A stretch of 25,007 bases of DNA from positions 1 to 25,007 of the forward strand of contig JBCDLG010000047.1 of assembly GCA_038745625.1 (NCBI GenBank), written 5' to 3'. Of this stretch, positions 1 through 8,376 are shown one piece after another (position 1 is the stretch's first letter; the number at the start of each line of letters is the position of its first letter). This DNA is from Parvularcula sp038745625. Its GTDB lineage: Bacteria; Pseudomonadota; Alphaproteobacteria; Caulobacterales; Parvularculaceae. The translations under genes and the position numbers were made by a program. Under the pieces are notes generated by a model. It did no database searches and was not told the DNA's origin. It saw only the letters and a program-made list of their open reading frames with translations.

Positions 1-1
1 C

Positions 2-355
2 GAGCCAGCGCTCAGGGGACTTGCAAACAGCTATGTCGCCAACCCGATGGTGCAGCCCTATCTCTCTCAGCTTCCGCTCTACGCCATCGCCTCATTGGCG
101 CGGGAGCCCTCCTCGGCGTTCGATGCAGAAGCAGCTCTGCGTGAGGCGGCCTATGCCTGCGCACCCAATGACGTGGCGGAACTCCTGATCCACCATGCCG
201 ATACTTTCGTGCATCGCGGCCTTGATGGTATCGAGGCGGACGAGCGTCGTCGACTAATCGAGGCATTTGCCTCCTATGACGATCCGTATGCGCGTGAGGT
301 GGCCGCTTGGCTATGCGGCGCGTACACGTTCGACCCTGAATGCCTCACCGACTGA
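2..355 (+). CDS. C-terminal fragment of a probable GH84 family beta-N-acetylglucosaminidase
   Basis: The frame is open from the left window edge to a TGA, so only the last 117 residues are present and no start is visible. The opening segment, ANPMVQPYLSQLPL, resembles the stretch just after the catalytic barrel of GH84 (NAGidase/hyaluronidase-like) enzymes, where an N-P-M/Q...L-S-x-L-P-L pattern is common. The rest is a helical, acidic tail. GH84 enzymes release GlcNAc from glycans by substrate-assisted catalysis. That would fit the neighbouring murQ operon, which it meets tail to tail with 8 bp between the stop codons. The catalytic aspartate pair lies outside the window, so the family call rests on this one motif and on context. 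Another carbohydrate-active enzyme cannot be excluded. Confidence 0.5.
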   Translation, partial: EPALRGLANSYVANPMVQPYLSQLPLYAIASLAREPSSAFDAEAALREAAYACAPNDVAELLIHHADTFVHRGLDGIEADERRRLIEAFASYDDPYAREVAAWLCGAYTFDPECLTD

Positions 356-363
356 TCGGTCGC

Positions 364-2073
364 TCACGACTCGTAGTTTCTCCTTCGCGACTGCTTACCA
401 ATGCCGGGATTGAGCTGGTTGGTGGGATCAAGCGCGCGATAGTGGCCGGCCAGTTCCGGCTCTGCCTCATAGAGATGGCCGACATTGTGCTCGGCGGGAT
501 ATTTTGCCCCGCGCTTCTCAAGCAGCTCCAAGATCGCATCTTTCACCGCCGCCTCATCGGTGCCCGGCTTCAGCACATAGTCCTGATGAAAGACGTGGCA
601 GAGAAAGTGGCCGTAGTAGAGCTTCTTGTCGATCAGCGCCGTGATCTCATCAGGAAGTGTCTCAAACCAATGTTCCGTATTGCGAGGAAGTGCGATATCG
701 AGCGGTAAGAGTGCTCCAACCTCTGCACCCTTGATCATCTGATACCGGATGGCCGCGCCGGCGGCTGCAAAACGGAAGAGGCCTATCGATGATGCCTCGC
801 TGTCCGAACAAGGGTAGACGCTGATGTCGCCGGTGGCCTGCATCTCACCCAGCATAGCGGCCGCTTCGGCGGAACCCTGGCCCTTGGTCTTGAGGATCAG
901 AAGGTGCTCGAACGTCGATGCAAAAGAACGCATCGGCCGGGACAAGGGGTGCGGCAATATCCGACCAATGCCGTTCAGGACACGGTCCAAAAAATGGGGC
1001 GGGAGAAACGGCATTTTGCCCAAATAGGAGTCCGTCCTCGCCTTGAGCGAGAAGAAGCGGGGAAGCGACAAGGTTCCCAAGAGCCGGATGAGGTGGATGA
1101 CGTCACGCCCGTAGTCTTCAGTCAGATCGAAAATATCTTGATGCAGATATTCAGCGGAGACCGGCAGCACTGAAAAATCGCGAAGAACACGGCGCCGGAC
1201 GGCAGCCAAAGCATCTTGAGTGTTGGCGCCCAGCAAAAACGTCTGTTCCTGATCGGGGCTTGGAAACGTATCCAGACGAACGGCGAAGACGACAACTTTG
1301 CCAGCGCAACCCGAGGCACCCTTCAGACGTCGCGGGTCCGCATTGTAGCGGGCGGGCGTTGTCGCATCGATGTCGCGAACCCAGTCCGCGTAGTTCCGAT
1401 CCGATGCCAGAGCATTGCTCGACCGCACCTGACTGCTCGAAAAGGACCCTGTGTCGAGCCGGTGTAGCATGGCTTCAGGATCGCTGCCGAGATCAATCTC
1501 CAACTCGTTCATGAGACGGATCTCTCCATCCTCGTCAATGCGGGCGTAGAGCGATAGCTCCGTGTAGGATGGACCCCTCTCCACCAACGCCCCGCCCGAA
1601 TTGTTGCAGACACCGCCCGTCACCGATGCGCCAAGGCAGGAGGATCCGATCACTGAGTGGGGCTCGCGGCCAAGCGGTTTGAGGACGCCCTCAAGCTTGT
1701 GCAAGGTGGCGCCCGGCAGGCAGACAACCTGGCCCTGGTCCTTCAGCACATGAATACCCGATAAGCGCGTCGTGCTGATGATCACGGTGGGACGATCATA
1801 GGTGCCTTGCGGCGTCGAACCAGCGGTCAGGCCTGTGTTCGCGGCCTGCATGATGATGATCCAGTCGTTTCGTGTACAGACTTTAAGAGTGCGCCAAAGT
1901 TCGACAAGCGAGCCGGGCTGCAAGACAGCGACACATGGCCCGCCGCCTTCACGATACCCTTCACGGAAGGGCTTGGTTGCGTTGTCGCCCGTCTTGACGA
2001 ACCGTGCACCGATGATCGCGCGCAGGTCGGTGAGAGCCGGGTCAACCGCGGCTGATGGAGGGGACACGATCAC
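364..2073 (-). CDS. dld: Quinone-dependent D-lactate dehydrogenase
   Basis: Membrane-associated FAD enzyme that oxidises D-lactate to pyruvate and passes electrons to quinone. The 569 residues match the 571-residue Escherichia coli Dld along their whole length. Near-identical blocks include IIMQAANTGLTAGSTP, LKPLGREPHSVIGSSC, GGVCNNSGGALVERGP, TPARYNADP, RFAAAGAAIRYQ, KLYYGHFLCHVFHQDYVLK and YPAEHNVGHLYEAEPE. The N-terminal part is the FAD-binding PCMH domain and the C-terminal part is the Dld-specific membrane-binding and substrate cap. The start is a GTG with AAGGA 12 nt upstream; a second in-frame GTG lies two codons in. It is the last gene of a murQ-gntR-dld operon, 26 bp after gntR, and its likely job is to burn the D-lactate that MurQ releases. 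Nothing appears truncated. Confidence 0.95.
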   Translation of the reverse strand: MIVSPPSAAVDPALTDLRAIIGARFVKTGDNATKPFREGYREGGGPCVAVLQPGSLVELWRTLKVCTRNDWIIIMQAANTGLTAGSTPQGTYDRPTVIISTTRLSGIHVLKDQGQVVCLPGATLHKLEGVLKPLGREPHSVIGSSCLGASVTGGVCNNSGGALVERGPSYTELSLYARIDEDGEIRLMNELEIDLGSDPEAMLHRLDTGSFSSSQVRSSNALASDRNYADWVRDIDATTPARYNADPRRLKGASGCAGKVVVFAVRLDTFPSPDQEQTFLLGANTQDALAAVRRRVLRDFSVLPVSAEYLHQDIFDLTEDYGRDVIHLIRLLGTLSLPRFFSLKARTDSYLGKMPFLPPHFLDRVLNGIGRILPHPLSRPMRSFASTFEHLLILKTKGQGSAEAAAMLGEMQATGDISVYPCSDSEASSIGLFRFAAAGAAIRYQMIKGAEVGALLPLDIALPRNTEHWFETLPDEITALIDKKLYYGHFLCHVFHQDYVLKPGTDEAAVKDAILELLEKRGAKYPAEHNVGHLYEAEPELAGHYRALDPTNQLNPGIGKQSRRRNYES

Positions 2074-2099
2074 AAGCTGCCGTCCTTAGGAAGAGACGG

Positions 2100-2819
2100 T
2101 TAGGTCAGATCGGAGACGAACTCATAGCGATCGCCGCGATAGGCCGACCGCGTGAACTCGACCGTTGAGCCGTCGGCAGTGAAGGTCGTGCGCTCAATCC
2201 GCAGGATCTCGCTGTCCTCTTCAGTCTGCAAGAGCCCTGCCTCCGTCGGCGTCGCCAGCGATGCCCGCACGCGCTGCCGACCAGTCACCGGACGACAGCC
2301 GCGCCCCGCAAGAGCGTCGTAGAGCGAGTCCTTGATCACGCTGAGATCCGGAAGGAAGCGCTTGGGAACGACCGCGTTTTCGATCGCAAGCGGTTGGTCG
2401 TTGGCATACCGCACACGACCGAGACGAGCGACATCTGCCGATGTCGGAATATTGAGTTGCTCGGCCTCTTCCTTGGTCGGATGGGCATAGGCTTTGATGA
2501 TCCACACAACCGACGGCTTGTCGCCCCGCGCCAAGGCATCATCGGTGAAGCTGCTCAAAAACGATGAAGGTGCTTCGATGCGAGGAGCAACGAACGTTCC
2601 CGAGCCCTGTCGACGATAAAGCAGCCCTTCTGTGACGAGGCTTTCAATCGCTTTGCGAACGGTGACGCGCGACGCGCCAGTCAGGACACTGATCTCCCGC
2701 TCAGATGGCAGGGCCTCGCCGATGTCAATGTTTCCATCGGCGATTTTCGTGCGCAGGTTGTTCGCAATCTGAATATAGAGCGGTGTGCTCCGCTCTTTTG
2801 ATGGCGCAAGAAACGACAT
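2100..2819 (-). CDS. GntR/HutC-family transcriptional regulator with UTRA domain (NagR/DasR-like)
   Basis: A 239-residue DNA-binding repressor-type protein. Residues about 10-78 form the GntR winged helix, with the typical LPSEREIS, SRVTVRKAIESL and GLLYRRQGSGTFV segments. Residues about 95-235 are a UTRA ligand-binding domain, with the usual closing pattern LRIERTTFTADG...EFTRSAYRGDRYEF. Relatives of this architecture include NagR/YvoA and DasR, which sense GlcN-6-P or GlcNAc-6-P. Lying between murQ and dld, it probably senses an amino-sugar phosphate and autoregulates the operon, but the ligand is inferred. It starts at an ATG preceded by AAAGG 8 nt upstream and lies 5 bp after the murQ stop, so translation is likely coupled. 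A candidate operator is at 3744-3755. Confidence 0.88.
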   Translation of the reverse strand: MSFLAPSKERSTPLYIQIANNLRTKIADGNIDIGEALPSEREISVLTGASRVTVRKAIESLVTEGLLYRRQGSGTFVAPRIEAPSSFLSSFTDDALARGDKPSVVWIIKAYAHPTKEEAEQLNIPTSADVARLGRVRYANDQPLAIENAVVPKRFLPDLSVIKDSLYDALAGRGCRPVTGRQRVRASLATPTEAGLLQTEEDSEILRIERTTFTADGSTVEFTRSAYRGDRYEFVSDLT

Positions 2820-2824
2820 GGCGA

Positions 2825-3709
2825 TTACCTTTCTGCACTCTCAATGGCTCGACCAAGATTATGGTCATGTTCGCGGAGCAAGGCGACCGCATGATCTTTC
2901 TCCAAGCCGCGCGCCATCAAGACCGCCGTCGGAATATCAAGATCTGCTTGCTCCAAATGCTGATCAGCGACCCCTAAGGCGACGCCTGAAAGCTGACGGA
3001 CGATCTCCGCACCGCGGCGACGCAATTTGTCATTTGAGATGACCATATTGACCATCAGGCCTTTGTAGACGCGGCCATCGCGGATCATGATCATCGTCGA
3101 CAAGATGTTCAGAATGGCCTTTTGCGCCGTCCCCGCCTTCATGCGGGTCGATCCAGCAACCACTTCGCTACCCGTCTCCGCGCAAAGGACGTGTTCGGCC
3201 GCCTCGCTCATTGGCGCGTTGGGATTGCTGCTGACACCGACCGTCAGTGCGCCGCAACCCCGGCCATGTTCAAGGGCGGCCAGCGTAAAGGGCGTGCCGC
3301 CACTGGCCGCCACACCGATCACAACATCGTTCTCGCCCACATCAAGGCGCCCAAGCTGACGCCTCGCGGCCTCCGCATCGTCTTCGGCCCCCTCAACGCT
3401 CCTCAGCAAAGCGTCGGTCCCACCGGCAATCACGAGTTCGATGCGTTTCTCTGGGAACCCATATGTCGGCACCAATTCGACAGCGTCCTGCGCGGCAATC
3501 CTGCCTGACGTTCCTGCTCCGGCGTAGATCAGCCGACCCGACGACCCGATCCGCGCGGCCGCCGCCTCGCTGGCGGCCGCGAGTTTGTTCCGAATAGGCC
3601 ATATCGACGTGATCGCGCCGAGCTGGCTTTCGATCATCGCTTCAACAGCTTCACGACTCTCCCAGCGATCCAGTTCGACAAACCGTTGGCTGACTGTTTC
3701 GGTCTGCAT
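2825..3709 (-). CDS. murQ: N-acetylmuramic acid 6-phosphate etherase
   Basis: Cytoplasmic SIS-domain lyase that cleaves the D-lactyl ether of MurNAc-6-phosphate, giving GlcNAc-6-phosphate and D-lactate in peptidoglycan recycling. The 294 residues are of normal length. Hallmarks are the phosphate-binding IYAGAGTSGRIAAQDAVEL segment near residues 61-79, GVAASGGTPFTLAAL, and GSTRMKAGTAQKAILNILST. Counting from the ATG at 3709, Glu78 (DAVEL) and Glu109 (SVEGAEDD) are 31 apart, as are the catalytic Glu83 and Glu114 of the E. coli enzyme. I chose this ATG because AAGGAG ends 5 nt before it. An in-frame GTG two codons upstream overlaps that ribosome site and is less likely. First gene of the operon with gntR and dld. 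No MurP or AmgK gene is visible here, so how MurNAc-6-phosphate arises is not shown. Confidence 0.95.
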   Translation of the reverse strand: MQTETVSQRFVELDRWESREAVEAMIESQLGAITSIWPIRNKLAAASEAAAARIGSSGRLIYAGAGTSGRIAAQDAVELVPTYGFPEKRIELVIAGGTDALLRSVEGAEDDAEAARRQLGRLDVGENDVVIGVAASGGTPFTLAALEHGRGCGALTVGVSSNPNAPMSEAAEHVLCAETGSEVVAGSTRMKAGTAQKAILNILSTMIMIRDGRVYKGLMVNMVISNDKLRRRGAEIVRQLSGVALGVADQHLEQADLDIPTAVLMARGLEKDHAVALLREHDHNLGRAIESAER

Positions 3710-3743
3710 CGGCACTCCTTCGCACGGCTATTCCGCCTTTTGG

Positions 3744-3755
3744 TTGGCATACCAA
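3744..3755. promoter_or_regulatory. Candidate operator TTGGCATACCAA for the GntR/UTRA regulator
   Basis: TTGG-CATA-CCAA has 4-bp arms that pair exactly around a 4-bp centre, placed 35 bp upstream of the murQ ATG. The reverse strand reads TTGGTATGCCAA. HutC/NagR-type regulators bind palindromes with TGGT...ACCA-like arms, so this is a reasonable site for the regulator encoded in the same operon. Function is inferred from symmetry and position. Confidence 0.4.
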
Positions 3756-3854
3756 ACTAGCACCACCATTGTCGATCCAGGATCATCGGATTACCAAAGA
3801 GCAGCCACACTATTTTCTGGGACAGCCTCTCCAAAACCAGCGACACAGCATTGG

Positions 3855-3876
3855 AATATAGCAATATTTCTATATT
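3855..3876. repeat. AT-rich inverted repeat
   Basis: Arms AATATAG (3855-3861) and CTATATT (3870-3876) pair exactly around an 8-bp spacer that contains AATATT. It is strikingly AT-rich in a GC-rich region and sits about midway between the divergent start codons. It could be a regulator site or promoter-melting region. Its role is unknown. Confidence 0.4.
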
Positions 3877-4069
3877 TTATGCGGTCTTGGGTGGGGCCCT
3901 TGAGACATTGTCGTCTTCCGGAGCATCGTTGTAAAAAAGACACATATAGAGGTTAACCCCACGCGATTAAGCTTCAACGTTTGACGCTCAGACGAAATTG
4001 GTAGCAAGTTGGTGATGTTCAATTCGCATTATTCAGCCAATCGAGGGCTGGGCGCTGAGGGAGGAAACA

Positions 4070-6763
4070 ATGACGAAATTGGCACTTTGCTGGTCAACCA
4101 GCCTTTTGTCTTTGGTGGTCGCAGCTGGACCGCTCCATGCACAAGACGACGAGACGGACACGATCGTGGTGACGGGCTCACGCATTGAGCGCGCTGGTCT
4201 CACGTCATCGACTCCCGTGACAACGATTGGCGAGGCACAAATCGATAAAGACCGCTCGCTGGTCGTCGAGGACATTTTCATCCGCTTGCCCCAGGCGGGC
4301 GGCGGCGCCAATGCAACGGGCGCCTCTGTCGGCGACTCGCTGGGCTCATCGACGATCGACCTCCGCGGCCTTGGCCAAAACAGAACCCTTGTGCTGGTCA
4401 ACGGTACACGTGCTGTTCCGTTCAGCTTCCGGAATGCGGTGGATACGAACAGTCTGCCCACCGGCCTTATCAAGAATGTCGAGGTCCTGACGGGCGGTGC
4501 AGCAGCCATCTACGGCGCGGATGCCGTGGCTGGTGTTGTGAACTTCGTCCTCGATGACAAGTTCGAGGGCTTTGAGGTCAGCGCCACCGCTGAGTTCCCG
4601 GACGATGGCGGCGAAATGGTCTCGACCTATGTGAAGGCTGGTGCCTCCATCCAAGAGGGCCGCGGCCACGTTGTCGGCTATGTTGAGTACACCGAGCGCT
4701 TCGAGCTCCTCGCTAGCGATCGCGACTTCACATCGCGCACGCCCACCAACATTGCTTCCGAGGGCGGCAATTTCACCGACGAGGCCAGCGGCAACTTCTT
4801 CGCCTTTGATGATGACGGCAACTTCTCGACAGAGCGTCAGACCGTGAACGTGACGCCTGACCGCTATCTCATCCAGCCTCTGGAACGGTTCAACGCGACC
4901 CTGTTGCTCGACTACGACCTTCATGATCGCGTCGAGTTTTATGGACGGGCATTCTTTACAAAGACCGAGGTCACTGGCGCTGGCTCCACCGGCCAAACCC
5001 CGATCAGCGTCAACGAGACCGTCTCGATCTCCGAAACCAATGAGTTCATTCCGGATGAAGCGCGTCCCCTTCTGACATTCACGGGCGGCGCCGCAGACGT
5101 CACGGTTGAGCGCAATCTCGGCCTTGGCCTTCAAGAAACCGAGACAACACGCGATACGTTCCAGGTGCTTGGCGGCCTGCGCGGCGACATCACTGAGAAC
5201 ATCAATTGGGACGCCTACGTTCAATATGGTCGCTCGGAAGAAAATGCGATTGTCCGTGGCAACGCCATTATGAACGATGGCTCTGGCAACAGTCGTTTCG
5301 GAGCACTTGCCGATACGGTGGATATCTTCGGTCCAGATGCTGACTTCAGTGACTTCGGTACCGAGATCATCCATTCCGACCGGACACGGGACCAGTTGGT
5401 GACATCCCTTGTGGTGGCGGGCAACTCGTCTGATGCGTTCGAGCTTCCAGCGGGACCGATCGGCTTCGCCGTCGGCTACGAGTATCGCCGGGAGACAGGT
5501 GAGTCGGTGCCGGGCATCGCGTTGCAGAACGGGCTTGCCTTTGGGCTTGGCGGCGTCAGCGCGATTGACGCAGAGTTCGACACCAACGAGTATTTTGGCG
5601 AGATCCTGGTCCCCCTCCTCTCCGGTCTGCCTTTTGCGCAGGAAGTCTCGTTCGAGGCTGCCTATCGCCGGTTCGACTTTTCAACGACGGGCACAGGTGA
5701 TGCCGACAAGTTTGGCGGGACCTGGGTTGTGAACGATCAGTTCCGTTTCCGCGCCCAGCGCCAGACGACGGTCCGTTCACCCAACCTTGGCGAGTTCGCA
5801 GGACCGGAGGTGCAATTGTCGCTCGCCCTCTTCGACGAAACCAGCGCCAGCTTCGTGCCTCGTCTGGGCGGCCGTTATGATGGCGACCCCTGCCTTGATG
5901 GCCGCGGCGATGCTGCGCAGTGTGCTCGCTTGGGCGCGGCTGCTCCGGGTACCCCGTTTGATACCAGTGAGGCGATCTATAGCTTCGGCGGCAACCCGAA
6001 CATCGATACGGAAAAAGGTGAGACGCTGACCTATGGGTTCGTTATCACCCCCAACGTGCTTCCTGGCGCCAGCCTCACCGTCGACTATGTCGATATTGAG
6101 ATCACCGATGCTGTCAGCCAAATCCAGCCGATTGCGGCGTTGACGGACTGTTACATCGACAACCCAAGCGCGGGTAACCCGCTCTGCGGCGCGGTGCTCC
6201 GTGACCCAGACACCGGCCTCATCAGCCAGGCGCTGGTGAATGACTTCAACCTCTCTAAGCTCACGCAAGAGAGCATCGACATCAGCGGCGTGCTGCCTCT
6301 GGGCAGTGTGGCCGAACAACTCAGCGACTTTGAGGTGACCTATCAGGCCACCGTGGTCACTGATCAGACCCGGCAGGCCAACGCCACTGTTGACGCAACG
6401 GACTGTAAGGGAACGTTTGGCGGCTCGTGCTCGGGCGATTTCGCAAGCTTCTTGCAGCCTGACTACAAGCATCGGACGAATGTGAACTGGGCGAATGGTC
6501 CGTTTGCGGCACAGCTGTCCTGGCGCCGGATTGGCGGCGTGGAAAACGCCGGTGATCGGAGTGATACGATCGAAGCGCAGGATTACTTCGATCTGACGGG
6601 CACCTACACCGTGAACGACAAGATCACCCTCACTGCGGGCATGAAGAACATGTTCGACCAGTCGATCCCGGTGCCTGAGTCGGGCGGTAACTTCTTTGGT
6701 ACACTGAGTGAATATGACGTCCTTGGACGGACGTTCGGCTTCTCAGTCACCTCACGCTGGTAG
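4070..6763 (+). CDS. TonB-dependent outer-membrane receptor
   Basis: Outer-membrane beta-barrel transporter of 897 residues, energised by TonB-ExbBD. A signal peptide ends at about residue 24 (GPLHA). A TonB-box-like DTIVVTGSR follows at 30-38. The plug domain spans about 45-165, with the typical IDLRGLGQNRTLVLVNGTR and EVLTGGAAAIYGADAVAGVVNFVL segments, and the barrel finishes with FGFSVTSRW, an aromatic C-terminus recognised by the BAM machinery. No STN signalling domain precedes the plug, so it is not a sigma/anti-sigma transducer. The ATG has a strong GGAGG ribosome site 5 nt upstream. It is divergent from murQ-gntR-dld and close to a probable GH84 gene, which suggests uptake of amino-sugar oligomers or muropeptides. 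That substrate is inference, since receptors of this class are used for many glycans and peptides. Confidence 0.92.
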   Translation: MTKLALCWSTSLLSLVVAAGPLHAQDDETDTIVVTGSRIERAGLTSSTPVTTIGEAQIDKDRSLVVEDIFIRLPQAGGGANATGASVGDSLGSSTIDLRGLGQNRTLVLVNGTRAVPFSFRNAVDTNSLPTGLIKNVEVLTGGAAAIYGADAVAGVVNFVLDDKFEGFEVSATAEFPDDGGEMVSTYVKAGASIQEGRGHVVGYVEYTERFELLASDRDFTSRTPTNIASEGGNFTDEASGNFFAFDDDGNFSTERQTVNVTPDRYLIQPLERFNATLLLDYDLHDRVEFYGRAFFTKTEVTGAGSTGQTPISVNETVSISETNEFIPDEARPLLTFTGGAADVTVERNLGLGLQETETTRDTFQVLGGLRGDITENINWDAYVQYGRSEENAIVRGNAIMNDGSGNSRFGALADTVDIFGPDADFSDFGTEIIHSDRTRDQLVTSLVVAGNSSDAFELPAGPIGFAVGYEYRRETGESVPGIALQNGLAFGLGGVSAIDAEFDTNEYFGEILVPLLSGLPFAQEVSFEAAYRRFDFSTTGTGDADKFGGTWVVNDQFRFRAQRQTTVRSPNLGEFAGPEVQLSLALFDETSASFVPRLGGRYDGDPCLDGRGDAAQCARLGAAAPGTPFDTSEAIYSFGGNPNIDTEKGETLTYGFVITPNVLPGASLTVDYVDIEITDAVSQIQPIAALTDCYIDNPSAGNPLCGAVLRDPDTGLISQALVNDFNLSKLTQESIDISGVLPLGSVAEQLSDFEVTYQATVVTDQTRQANATVDATDCKGTFGGSCSGDFASFLQPDYKHRTNVNWANGPFAAQLSWRRIGGVENAGDRSDTIEAQDYFDLTGTYTVNDKITLTAGMKNMFDQSIPVPESGGNFFGTLSEYDVLGRTFGFSVTSRW

Positions 6764-6772
6764 CGGAAACCA

Positions 6773-6798
6773 GGAAGGCCAGCTTCGGCTGGCCTTCC
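6773..6798. terminator. Bidirectional hairpin terminator between receptor and porin genes
   Basis: Arms GGAAGGCCAGC (6773-6783) and GCTGGCCTTCC (6788-6798) pair perfectly over 11 bp around a stable TTCG tetraloop. It starts 10 bp after the receptor stop and ends 41 bp before the stop of the convergent porin gene, so it could end transcription from both sides. There is no long T tract on either strand, so termination efficiency is uncertain. Confidence 0.75.
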
Positions 6799-6839
6799 GC
6801 TCTCTAATGTCCGCGAGGGGCCCGCGGCCTTCAACGCCG

Positions 6840-8231
6840 TCAGAAGCCGTACTTCACAGAGAACTGAAGCTTGTTCATCGCGCCGTCGACGCCGTTCTCC
6901 AACTCGCGATCCGCACGGATGATCTCAGCCCCCATCTCGATCTTGGGTGTCAGCGAGTAGATGATGTTGGCGTGCACCGAACTCACATTGTCAGTCACCG
7001 TACCACTGGTCAGCGACACAGGGTTGTCCGCTTTGAAATAGCCATAAGTCAGGTTGGACCGCCATTTGTCGGTCCAGAAATGCCGCAGCGAGGCAAAGCT
7101 TGAGAAGGTCTGGATCGTCTCCAGACTGCCGTCGGGGTTCAACGCCGCGTCGTTGACAACATTGACGCCAACATAGCGGCCAATCCCCTCGCCATAGGTC
7201 GCCATAAATCGGAAATCGTCTCTCTTGCCGAGTTTCAGCTTGCCCGACCCGCTGATACCCCAGCCAAACTCCGTCTCGTCATCGTCCGATGGCGTCATAT
7301 CGGGGCCGACCTTGAGCTGACGAAGAAGAGCAGCGACGGTGAGGTGGCCATAGTCACCCGTGGCGTTGTAGCGCAGCGCAATATCCGGCATGGAATCGTC
7401 GCCGGTCAACATCCGGGAACCGTCTGAGCTGGTGAGTTCGGTTTCAGGTTGTTCAACGGCGATTTGGAAAGGCCCGCGCGTATAGCGGATCATCGGCTGA
7501 CGGATGAAAACTGTGCCCTCGGTCGGACCAATAAAGTCGAGGTTGTCTGGCAGGGCCGCCACGTCCTGGAAGGTCGACCAGGTCTGGCCAAAGAGCCAAT
7601 TGTCGATGGTGATGAACGCCTGGCGCATCCTCGGCGCAAAGCTGTTGGAGACACGCTCATTGCCATCATTGGTGACCTGGAAATCGAGTTCGATTTTGCC
7701 GCCAATTTCGTGGCCGTTATTGTCGGTCTTAAAGCCGAAGAAGTAGCGCGTCTCCCGCGGGTTGAAGTCGAACACGGGGTCTGAGTCTTCACCGCCGACG
7801 GGGATCAGCGAGGGGATATAAAAGTCTCTGCCCAGACTGTTGGTGGGCAGCTCACCATCGGTGAAGTCGGTGATCGAAGCGTCGAGCTTGATGTAGCCGC
7901 CAAAGAACACCTCCGTATCGCCCGATATGAAACCCTGGGGCCGGTCTTCGAGCAGCTCGTCGGGCGGTGTCTCGCCAAAGCCCTTCTGGCCGGCACTGCT
8001 GTTCAGGGACGCCTCGATCACTTCAGCTGCCGATCTCAGATTTTGGTGCTCCTCAACCGACAGTTCCGTATCGGGATCACTGAGACGCTCCAAGATTGCG
8101 TCCAGTTTGGCTTCGACCCGATCAACCCTTTCCTCAAGGTCGGATTCTTGGGCGGAGGCGGTGCTGGTCAGCAGACCAGCTGCCATTGCCAGACAAGAAG
8201 CCTCACGTAGGTAAGCGCGCAATCCAGACAT
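6840..8231 (-). CDS. DcaP-like outer-membrane porin
   Basis: A 463-residue outer-membrane protein. The signal peptide ends near residue 27 (TSTASA|QE). A short coiled coil follows (LEERVDRVEAKLDAILERL, about 31-49), as in trimeric DcaP-type porins. The barrel shows characteristic segments such as GGYIKLDASITDF, IELDFQV, RQAFITIDNWLFGQTWSTF, LDFIGPTEGTVFIRQPMIRYT and a C-terminal aromatic LQFSVKYGF. DcaP homologues form trimeric channels for small anionic solutes such as dicarboxylates. The ATG has GGGAGG five nt upstream. It is divergent from acs, with a palindromic candidate operator about midway, so it may be induced with acetate genes and admit carboxylates. That role is inferred. Confidence 0.82.
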   Translation of the reverse strand: MSGLRAYLREASCLAMAAGLLTSTASAQESDLEERVDRVEAKLDAILERLSDPDTELSVEEHQNLRSAAEVIEASLNSSAGQKGFGETPPDELLEDRPQGFISGDTEVFFGGYIKLDASITDFTDGELPTNSLGRDFYIPSLIPVGGEDSDPVFDFNPRETRYFFGFKTDNNGHEIGGKIELDFQVTNDGNERVSNSFAPRMRQAFITIDNWLFGQTWSTFQDVAALPDNLDFIGPTEGTVFIRQPMIRYTRGPFQIAVEQPETELTSSDGSRMLTGDDSMPDIALRYNATGDYGHLTVAALLRQLKVGPDMTPSDDDETEFGWGISGSGKLKLGKRDDFRFMATYGEGIGRYVGVNVVNDAALNPDGSLETIQTFSSFASLRHFWTDKWRSNLTYGYFKADNPVSLTSGTVTDNVSSVHANIIYSLTPKIEMGAEIIRADRELENGVDGAMNKLQFSVKYGF

Positions 8232-8295
8232 AATTCCTCCCTTGCGTCATTTTTTCTCAGCTTTGGGGAAGGCAGCGGCGGGCGGTATTGGGCCT

Positions 8296-8316
8296 TGGTC
8301 GTACCGACCATGGTCG
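8296..8316. promoter_or_regulatory. Candidate operator with three alternating TGGTCG half-sites
   Basis: TGGTCG (8296-8301), CGACCA (8305-8310) and TGGTCG (8311-8316) form two overlapping palindromes: one with a 3-bp spacer, the other the gapless 12-mer CGACCATGGTCG. The element ends 60 bp before the acs ATG and begins 64 bp after the porin start, so it is central to both divergent promoters. A related 10-of-12 match (CGACCAAAGTCG) precedes the symporter operon. I propose it as the binding site of the CrbR-like regulator encoded just after acs. Confidence 0.45.
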
Positions 8317-8363
8317 GATGGACGAGACGGCCTCGCCGAGGGATCTTGCGGTGATCAGACCTT

Positions 8364-8370
8364 AAAGGAG
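8364..8370 (+). promoter_or_regulatory. Ribosome binding site that fixes the acs start
   Basis: AAAGGAG lies 6 nt before the ATG at 8377. An in-frame ATG at 8242 would add 45 residues, but that extension is atypical for acetyl-CoA synthetases and would run through the candidate operator, so 8377 is preferred. Confidence 0.8.
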
Positions 8371-8376
8371 ATCCCC

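Larger units (their letters stand above)
3710..4069. other. Intergenic region between divergent murQ and TonB receptor genes
   Basis: This 360-bp stretch carries no convincing gene. It must hold the promoters of the murQ operon (leftward) and of the receptor gene (rightward). It contains the 12-bp palindrome at 3744-3755 and an AT-rich inverted repeat at 3855-3876. The receptor's ribosome site, GGGAGGAAACA, immediately precedes its ATG. I could not assign convincing -35/-10 boxes. Confidence 0.6.

Noticed and set aside
4346..5374. A 342-residue open frame on the minus strand
   Set aside because: Antisense to the TonB-dependent receptor plug and barrel, with no family resemblance.
5777..6472. 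A 231-residue open frame on the minus strand
   Set aside because: Antisense to the receptor barrel; composition reflects the opposite strand and there is no supporting ribosome site.
8242..8376. N-terminal extension of acetyl-CoA synthetase by 45 residues
   Set aside because: The extension is not typical of the family, crosses the candidate operator, and a strong AAAGGAG site precedes the ATG at 8377.
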